Shown here: piece by piece, positions 57,056-64,000 of the stretch
Layout of the letters: every line of letters starts with the position of its first letter
Numbering within the stretch: the first letter of the stretch is position 1
Assembly: GCF_945859685.1 (NCBI RefSeq)
Contig: NC_079147.1
Coordinates: 87,598,315-87,662,314, forward strand
Direction of reading: 5' to 3'
Source of the DNA: Eupeodes corollae
Taxonomy: Eukaryota; Arthropoda; Insecta; Diptera; Syrphidae
DNA: 64,000 nucleotides
Notes under the pieces: generated by a model
Told to the model about the DNA's origin: nothing
Seen by the model: only the letters and a program-made list of their open reading frames with translations
Databases searched by the model: none
Made by a program: the position numbers and the translations under genes

Positions 57056-57903
57056 TTGCTAGTAAAACAAGGCGCTGCTCTCTCCAACCAAAGCTCACAC
57101 ACCTCTCAATTACCGTTTTCCCATTCTTGGAGGCTATTCATCGCTTTTAAAGAGACAACACTTACAATCTGAATTATTACGTTGTCTGGCTGCAAGTACA
57201 GCAGCGCTTTAACTCCTTCTGGAGCATAGGGCAGCAACAAGATCATTCCACCTATCTTGATTCACCCCAACTTACCTAAGCTGTGGCCACGATTGAATAA
57301 CTTTCAGACCGAGCCTCCTTCAAAACTAATGACCTTCAAGTTGTCTTTGGTCTTCCAACGCGTCTTTTAAGATGGGGATTCCATTGGACGGATTGTTTTG
57401 CTATATTGTCGTCCGGTTTCCTCAGTGTGTGGTCTATCCAACTCCATTTCCGTTGCATGATGTCTACGTCCAGTTTTTTCTATCCGGTATTCCACAGCTC
57501 AAAATAGAGCACAGACAACGGTTAACTAAAGATTGTAGTCTGCTAGAGATGTTGGCAGAGCATTTCCATGTTTCAGAAGCATATAACAGCACGGATTTTA
57601 CGTTGCATTCGAAGAGTTTCAATTTGGTGTGCAGCGATATTTTGATAGAGTTCCACACAGGAGAAAGGATTCTAAATGCACTACGGGCTTTGTTTATTCT
57701 ACTGTTAACATTCAGGACCGTTCTGCCATCGAGAGCTATAAAAAATCCCAAATAATTAAATTGCTCGACCTCTTCTATGGTTCCCTGCCTTAGAATAACT
57801 CGTGCGCTTTGGCCCGTGGTCATTACTTTGGTCTTATTTGTGTTAATCCTTAAGCCAGCCACGACTCCATTCAATTGCAGCAAATGACACATCTCATTTA
57901 ATA
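57056..57903 (-). mobile_element. RTE-related LINE, RT thumb and C-terminal fragment
   Basis: Minus strand, open for 142 codons (57464-57892): AGLRINTNKTKVMTTG, EVEQFNYLGFFIALDG, SRINKARSAFRILSPVW, NVKSVLLYASETW, LVNRCLCSIL. Same type as 41.0-42.95 kb. The palm and endonuclease are absent; the C-terminal tail decays toward 57.06 kb. Confidence 0.8.
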
Positions 57904-57904
57904 T

Positions 57905-60070
57905 ATGTGATTATGAATACAGATTCATGGGGCAACATACTTTCGGATCTAACAAATATATTTCCTTTTTCCATATTGTTTCCAACTTATAAACCCGCTG
58001 GTCAAAGAAGAAGTCCTTCAGTGTTGGAACTTTTCGTCACTAACACTGCTGATACTGTGTCTCAGCCTATAGTTTTTTAAGCACTACCTTCGGATCATAA
58101 CCCTGTACAGTTACAAGTTATTCATCCTTCGGAAGTAATACAGGAATATTATTTTTATCTTACAAAATACTAACTGGATAATTTTTAAATCAGATTTAAA
58201 ACTTAAACTAAGAAAATTATGCCTATGAAAAAATGCAACGTTAAAACGAAACGAGAGAAAATGTTGACTAACTTGTTTCAGGTTTCTCTGATCAAATTTT
58301 TAGCTCAATAGATTCTTCCTGATTATATTCTTGAATATATTCGTGTTTGAAATTGAATGATAAGACTGTGGCAACGATATCGTTTGCCAGTATATTGCCA
58401 TCAGTTGAAGTATTTTAATAAACTCATTTCTCAGGAAATTCAAAAAGTCGACCTATCTAATGGAACCAAGCACTTAGTCAGTAACAAAAAATTATAAACC
58501 TTTCTGGAACATTGCTAAAATTATAAAAAAAAACTGATTAATTCTTGCACTTAAAAATTCCACTGAGGTCTTTTATACCGATAGTGAAAAGGCGAATGCT
58601 TTCGCTGAAGAATTCAGGAAAACCCATGAAGTATCCCAACAGATAAGTGATTTAGATAATATAAGCTTGGTAGACGCTGCTTCTCATAGAATTGTATCTT
58701 CTATAACAGATTACCCCTAGCATGATGGTAAGTGCGTTATACTGTCATGCCAGAGGTCTTGGTTTTGATCCGTGCCTATGTTATCTAGAATTTCTTTCAC
58801 GGGTACTGCCTCTTGCGAGCAATTGACAAATTCTCCAAGAGTAATTCTTGTCATTTAAAGTGCTTTCTAAAATAAGCCGTTCGGATTCAGCTTAAAACTG
58901 TAGGTCGCCTCTATTCCTTACAACAATATTCGCACACAGGAATGGTTGAGAATTGTCAGTCACTAGGCCATAGTTCTCAACAGACTGTTTAGCCACCCAA
59001 TGTGTTTTTTTTACAGAAACATCGCAAGATAAATACGTTTCTGTTGATGATGTTTCCACTATAATAAGGGAGTTGCGAATACGGAAAACCGATGGATTTG
59101 ATAACATACAGAATTTATACCTCAAACATTTACCAAAGTCAGTCAGAAAGTATCTGACGTTTAATATCAACGCCTGTATGAAGAATCAACACTTTCCTAA
59201 GATCTGGAAAATAGCGAAGGTCATACAAATATTGGAAGCTGGTAAAGACAGGGAAAATCTTAGTAGCTATAGGCCGATCAGTATATCTTAGTGCTTTTAC
59301 CAAAAAAAACTTAGCTTATTAATTGAAGAAAACCATATTTTTACTGACTAATAGTTTAGATTCAGGAGCCACTTCACATCAAGTCTTTAGGACTTGTGAC
59401 ATAATCAAAAATAATAGTTCTGAAGAAGGTTTTTAGATATGGTCCTATTAGACATCGAAAAAGCTCTCGACTCTGTTTGGCATAATGCTCTTCCAAGTTT
59501 TCTCATAAAAACAATTCAAAGTTTTTATCACGAAGATGGTTTTAAGTGTTCGGTTATAAATATAAATCCGTGTTAGTTAATTTTCAGAATGGTGTCCCTA
59601 AAGGCTAAGTTCTTTGTCTCAATATTGAGACCAGTCTTCAAAATGTACTTTACATTTTAATAAGATATTATCACAAATGGAAAATTAAACTAAATGGTGG
59701 AAAGGTTAAATCAAACTTTTTCACGAGAAAAAGAAAGCGATTGTTTCTTTCTAGTATTGAGCAGGAAGTCAACGGCACTACTATAAAATGGGAGTCTAAT
59801 GTGCTATATCTAGGAATTAATCTTGACAAGCGGCTTATCTTTAAAGAGCACATTAGTAAAATAATATAAAAAGTTAGTATTGGAATTAAAATTGTATAAT
59901 TGCTTATAAATAGAAAATCGCATTTAAGTGTTGAAAATAAAATTTCTATACAAAGGGTTGTGTTTCAAGCAATATTATTGTATGGATGTCAGGTGTGGGG
60001 TAATTGCACAATCTCCCATATTAACAAATTTCAATAGTGTCAAAACAAAATTTTAAAAATGATGCTTAAT
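57905..60070 (+). mobile_element. Jockey-like LINE (interrupted by a SINE)
   Basis: Plus strand. Endonuclease C-terminus SPSVLELFVTNTADTVSQP and ALPSDHNPV (58.0-58.1 kb); linker EKANAFAEEF and ISLVDAASHR; SINE copy 7 inserted; then VSVDDVSTIIRELRIRKTDGFD, INACMKNQHFPKIWKIAKVI, LSSYRPISIS (RT fingers, 59.05-59.29 kb). A decayed palm (DIEKALDSVWHNALP, 59.45 kb) and thumb (WESNVLYLGINLDKRLIF at 59.79 kb; ILLYGCQVWGNC at 59.97 kb) follow. The YADD region appears deleted near 59.6 kb. Inactive. Confidence 0.8.
58711..59012 (+). mobile_element. tRNA-derived SINE, copy 7
   Basis: Full-length copy flanked by ACAGA (58706-58710 and 59013-59017). Removing it with one ACAGA restores the Jockey-like frame (SSITETSQDKYVSV), confirming the insertion point. 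Confidence 0.85.
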
Positions 60071-60375
60071 TTTTCTCTTTTTATTTTTATTTATCTTTTT
60101 AATTTTTACAATAATTTACAAGCTAATAAATTTAAATGACATGCTCTAAAATGGATTGTAAAAAAAGACAAAGATAAGAAAGTAATTCTGTCACCATTTA
60201 AGGCTAGTGACGAATGATCCTTTAAAAAAAGAAACTTAAATATATATAGTACGTGTGGGGTCACGATTTATGCCACATGTTATAAATAATGTTAATTTAT
60301 AAGAAGAACATAATTGTACAAATTTAATTTTTTTAACATAAAGAATATAAAAAAATACAAAGTTTATTAAACTAC
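60071..60375. other. AT-rich non-coding gap
   Basis: Nothing recognised. Confidence 0.4.
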
Positions 60376-62085
60376 ATGTATCAATAAATTTTTGATTTCT
60401 GAGGTATCCATTGTGAAGACCCATATTTTGACTTTATTGAAAAAGAGGTTCCGTTCGTTTTGAGTTTAGGTGCTATGTCATTGATTCTTGTAGTGGGTTT
60501 TGTTAGAGGCTGGAACGTTAAATACAAATTTGTCATTATACTCAAGCTGTACAAAATTAAGATTCGAATTGCGGAAATAAAACCCCTACGCATAAAGAAA
60601 ATTTTAAGTACTTTATAAAAATACAGATGTTTTAGCGGTAAGATATGAAGATTTTCAAATAAAGGCCATGTGCTGATAAATCTGTTCTTCTTGCAGATAA
60701 TTCTTATTATATGCTTTTGAGACAAAACAAGAGGTTCAAGTGTATTGCAATAAGTGCCTCCCCAACAATATATACCATATTGCAGCTTCAAGTGAACGAG
60801 TCCGTAGTATATTGTTACCAACAAGGATTTGAACAAAATGGTCTTAACTTAAAAACGTTTCGAGTAACAGATAAAATGTAATGTTTTAACTGTGATGGTG
60901 GGCTTCCCAGTTCAGATTTGTACCAATTAAAATACCTAGATATTTTAAACTCTCAATCGACTCTATTTTAAAACAAATGGATGAACAGAAAACATTTTCG
61001 GTGAAGTTTTTACTATTACAAGTGTGGGTGAACATGCAAATTTTCTTATATTCCGCAGAGTGAAAGTAAATTTCGCAATATATTGCTTTTACATTTTGTA
61101 AGTTGCAAATCATAAAAGCTTTGTTTTTTCGCTTACTAATAGTTTAAGTTTTGAAAACCATTGTCTTAAAAATTCAAATAAGTTACTGCTTTCGTAAGTA
61201 AAAGCCAGATCATCAACAAAAACCGTTACACTACTACTAAAATGTTGCTGGAATATGGAATTCACATACATTTAAAACAAACCGGTCGAATACAGAACTT
61301 TGAGGCACACCAATACTAATATTCATGACCTCGCTGAAGACATTTCCAAGTTTAACTTTTTGATTCCTGTGGCTTACATAGGAAGTAAACCAGATATGGA
61401 TTTCACCTTTAAAACCAGCTTAATAAAGTTTGTTCAAAAGAATATCATGGTTGACAATATCCAACGCTTTGGTCATGTCAATAAATAATTCCATGGTATT
61501 ACTTATTTTGTTAGAACCCTCGCATATTTCGCTGCATATTTTTAATATTGCATTTTCTGTTGAGTGACCTTCACGGAATCCAAATTGACCTGTTTTATTT
61601 AAAAATGTTCCCATTCGCAACTTCAAAAGCTTTTCAAATAACTTGATAAAGTAGGAAGGATGGAAATGGGTCTATATTAGCTTAAACATTTTCAGCTGCC
61701 TTTCTTAAACAACGGTATAACTTTCGAAACTTTCAGGGATTTTGGAAAAATACAACAAACTTGTTGAACATGTAGGCTAAAATATCAGAAACATAAAAAG
61801 CAATCTTTTTTAAAAGATTATTGGTAAACCTTCACAAGCCATATTTAAAAAAATATCACAACTACAATTGTTTTGCATGGTTTTGATTCAGTTGCAATAG
61901 ATACAAAACATTTATTCAATGCATTAGTAATTTCAACAGGGTTTTTAGTATTTGATTTTTCACTTCAATTTCCAGTATATGTTTTTTGTTAATTTGCCTA
62001 TTTAAGACATTGTTAACAACTTTCCACTCTTCTTTGATATTGCCTCCGAAATTTTTAAATTTATTAGTGTACAAATTTTACCTCC
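60376..62085 (-). mobile_element. CR1-like LINE, RT and C-terminal region
   Basis: Minus strand. Linker (NPVEITNALNKCFVSIATES near 61.93 kb), RT fingers (KVIPLFKKG, YRPISILPTLS near 61.7 kb; GQFGFREGHSTENAILKI at 61.57 kb), palm (FIDMTKALDIVNHDILLNKL at 61.45 kb; GVPQSSVFDR), and a catalytic box reading FVDD (61209-61220) instead of YADD. The thumb (LKYLGILIGTNLNWEAH at 60.9 kb) and C-terminal region (MFKSLLVTIYYGLVHLKLQYGI from 60836, 151 codons open) follow. Frameshifts between blocks make it inactive. The endonuclease was not found. Confidence 0.8.
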
Positions 62086-62159
62086 ATAATAACTTTCTGA
62101 TTAAGTATAATATATTTTTGTTTAAGTCTTTGGTTATGAGGATATGGTTTACATTTTTT

Positions 62160-62314
62160 TCTCATTGTAATCTATCCTGTCATCATTCAACTAATGGTCT
62201 TCGCAATCAAACAGGTGTTGAATTGATTTGCACAAGAATTCGAAAATTAACTGATAACTTCTTAATGAACTGTGATATTTCTGACAACCCTATGGTAGTG
62301 CAATTTAACATTTA
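62160..62314 (+). other. possible C-terminal fragment of a retrotransposon protein
   Basis: Plus strand reads NGLRNQTGVELICTRIRKLT, then DNPMVVQFNI and a stop. The ERI..L......DNP pattern resembles the extreme C-terminus of some insect LINE polyproteins. Too short to be sure. Confidence 0.3.
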
Positions 62315-62334
62315 AAAATGTATTAATTTATTTT

Positions 62335-62580
62335 TGTTATTTATTACTTATTTATTTATTTATTTATTTGAGCATTATTTATTAGTTAATTACTTAATAT
62401 TTTTCGTTTATTATTTATTGTTCATTATTAATTATTATTTATTATTTGTTATTTATTATTTACTATTTATTATTGGTTATTTATTTGATTTTATTGTTAA
62501 ATAATTTGCTTGTTTATTTATTTATTTACTATTAACTTAAATATAGTATATTTTATTTTATTTACTTATGTAACCCTTTT
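62335..62580. repeat. TTTA-type low-complexity tract
   Basis: Long run of TTTA, TTAT and related units. Confidence 0.8.
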
Positions 62581-64000
62581 ATTATTTTTATGAAGGACAT
62601 GATTCTGATAACTTTATTATAATAAAATAGTTCTTAAATTTTAATATACAAACATAAAATGTTTTGTTATATTTACATTACGTTATGTTCTCAGAAGTTG
62701 AAAGGATGAGGTTGTAGGGTATAGCTGTGCACTGTTTATGACTTAATTACATACCAGGAAATATAAATTTGTTTTTCGTAAAATTTTAGTAAGCAAAAGC
62801 TTGCAAAATACTTTCTTGGAATCTTCTGCATTAATGCACCAACTTCATTAGAATAGAAGAATGTAATGTTTTAATAAAAGTTATAAAATATGCCCATATG
62901 AAAATGTGGCAATTTTTATTGTACTCTAATTGCTTTTCCTGTTTGGGAGATGATATATTTTCTGTCTGTACGTGTTTCAAAATGACAGCTTTTAAAATAT
63001 CGACTGGAATATCTTGGTAACTATTTAAGATACATTCCTTCACACTAATTTCACCTTATGAAAAATGTATTTTTTTTAAGATTTTGTATGAAGTTTAGAA
63101 AAATCCTATGGAAATCTTTTTCTAAAAAATAAATATCTGCATAAAATACAAAAATTAGTAAAGAGATTTTCAACTCGAATATCTTTAGACTAAATAAAAG
63201 TATTGGTTTAGAAATTATTCATTCTATAAAAAATATTATGTTCTTCTGCATTCTTTTCATAAGAAATAAAAACTTTCGAAAATGCTACTAAAAGTTATTA
63301 GACATTGGTGTTGGACTAAAATATTTCGAGGATAAGAAGAAATATTGAAATCAAAGTTACTTTGCCACATGCTAAGTATTTTAGTTAACTTTAAATAATG
63401 TTTTTTAGATTAACAACTTTTTTTGTAAAAACAAAAAACCTATAAGAATCTAGAAACTGATGTTTTTTATTCGAATGAATGATTCTAACCCCGTTTTTGA
63501 GTTGATATTGTTTAAAATTACATACATATTTAGTTAATTTGAAAGTTCTTAACGCATATTTTGATGGTATTACGTGTAAAACAAAATATATTTGAGGTCA
63601 AAATCTCTGCCGGTTCTTGTGATGTGATCGGTCCCCCGAATGTACGAAAGTTAAAAGAATTTAGGTCGGTATTTTTGGTAGGATTTCGTTTTTTATTTGC
63701 TAACATTGGCCAATTGGCATTTTTTTCAATATTATTGACAAAATTTTGTAAAAGATGAAACAAGTTGAACATTTTAAACATTTGTTTTTGAAATATTGGA
63801 GCCGAAAATAATTTTGTTCATTACGAATTTGTTTTAGTATTTATTTATTGTAAACAAACAATGACAATTTTTGCAAGCCTTTAGATATCAAGTAGATATC
63901 AAAAACGTTGTTTTTTGTTGATAAAATTATTCTGGACAAACCTTTATAGTACACACACAAACCTTTATAGTACAAAACAGATATCTTTCTAATAGACGTA
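62581..64000. other. AT-rich DNA with weak traces of the composite repeat
   Basis: At 63160-63300, TTTTCAACTCGAATATCTTT and TATTGGTTTAGAAA resemble decayed ~174-bp units. No gene is recognised. A short direct repeat, CAAACCTTTATAGTACA, occurs at about 63938 and 63958. Confidence 0.35.

Noticed and set aside
61986..62150. Plus-strand open frame as an independent gene
   Set aside because: Its first part is the antisense shadow of the CR1-like LINE linker on the minus strand.
62831..63043. 70-codon minus-strand frame as a gene
   Set aside because: No recognisable family, no splice context, and in AT-rich DNA next to low-complexity tracts.

Overview
The window looks like AT-rich nuclear DNA of a fly (Diptera). 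The grounds are a four-PDZ coding block closely resembling Drosophila Patj, predicted introns of 55-65 nt, and a dense population of decayed non-LTR retrotransposons and Tc1/mariner-type elements typical of medium to large dipteran genomes. Naming a genus would be guesswork.

Layout. 1-3.6 kb: GC-richer 5' flank and one long uninterrupted coding block (ATG at 1189, stop at 3594) encoding a Patj/INADL-like scaffold with four PDZ domains but no L27 domain in view. Strong splice-donor motifs at its end suggest the gene may continue. If so, part or all of the remaining 60 kb is intronic; otherwise it is intergenic. I see no other conserved host gene.

3.6-64 kb is mostly transposon debris: (a) Tc1/mariner-type remnants at 4.7, 5.7, 14.4, 16.0, 26.6, 28.4, 48.8, 50.0/53.5 and 55.6 kb, several internally deleted; (b) non-LTR retrotransposon fragments of at least four kinds: Jockey-like (7.6, 10.7, 33.4, 57.9 kb), RTE-like with AAGT-type tails (12.8, 37.4 kb), an RTE-related type (41.0, 57.1 kb) and CR1-like or other (15.8, 36.6, 53.7, 60.4 kb); (c) a ~300-bp SINE with a tRNA-Asp-like head, in at least seven copies, three with target-site duplications; (d) a 2.4-kb repeat present twice in inverted orientation (21.1-23.5 and 44.0-45.9 kb); (e) a composite repeat with ~174-bp tandem units (25.5, 30.0, 48.4 kb and weaker traces); (f) two decayed fragments of an uncharacterised, probably transposon-borne protein family (19.7 and 27.5 kb).

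The most unusual object is a 3.0-kb element at 50476-53482. It has inverted termini beginning CACGGTTAAAAAT and a TA target duplication that can be confirmed inside the window, because it interrupts a dead mariner-like transposase. It encodes no recognisable transposase. Instead it carries, on the minus strand, a gene that reads open through four predicted exons joined by three fly-sized introns, each with a GTAAGT donor. The predicted protein of about 236 residues resembles an uncharacterised domain that I associate with SAMD3-like proteins.

Time order readable from nesting: a SINE lies inside a mariner-like element (15.4 kb), a SINE inside a Jockey-like LINE (58.7 kb), a Jockey-like LINE inside a SINE (33.4-36.5 kb), and the 3.0-kb element inside a mariner-like element (50.5 kb).
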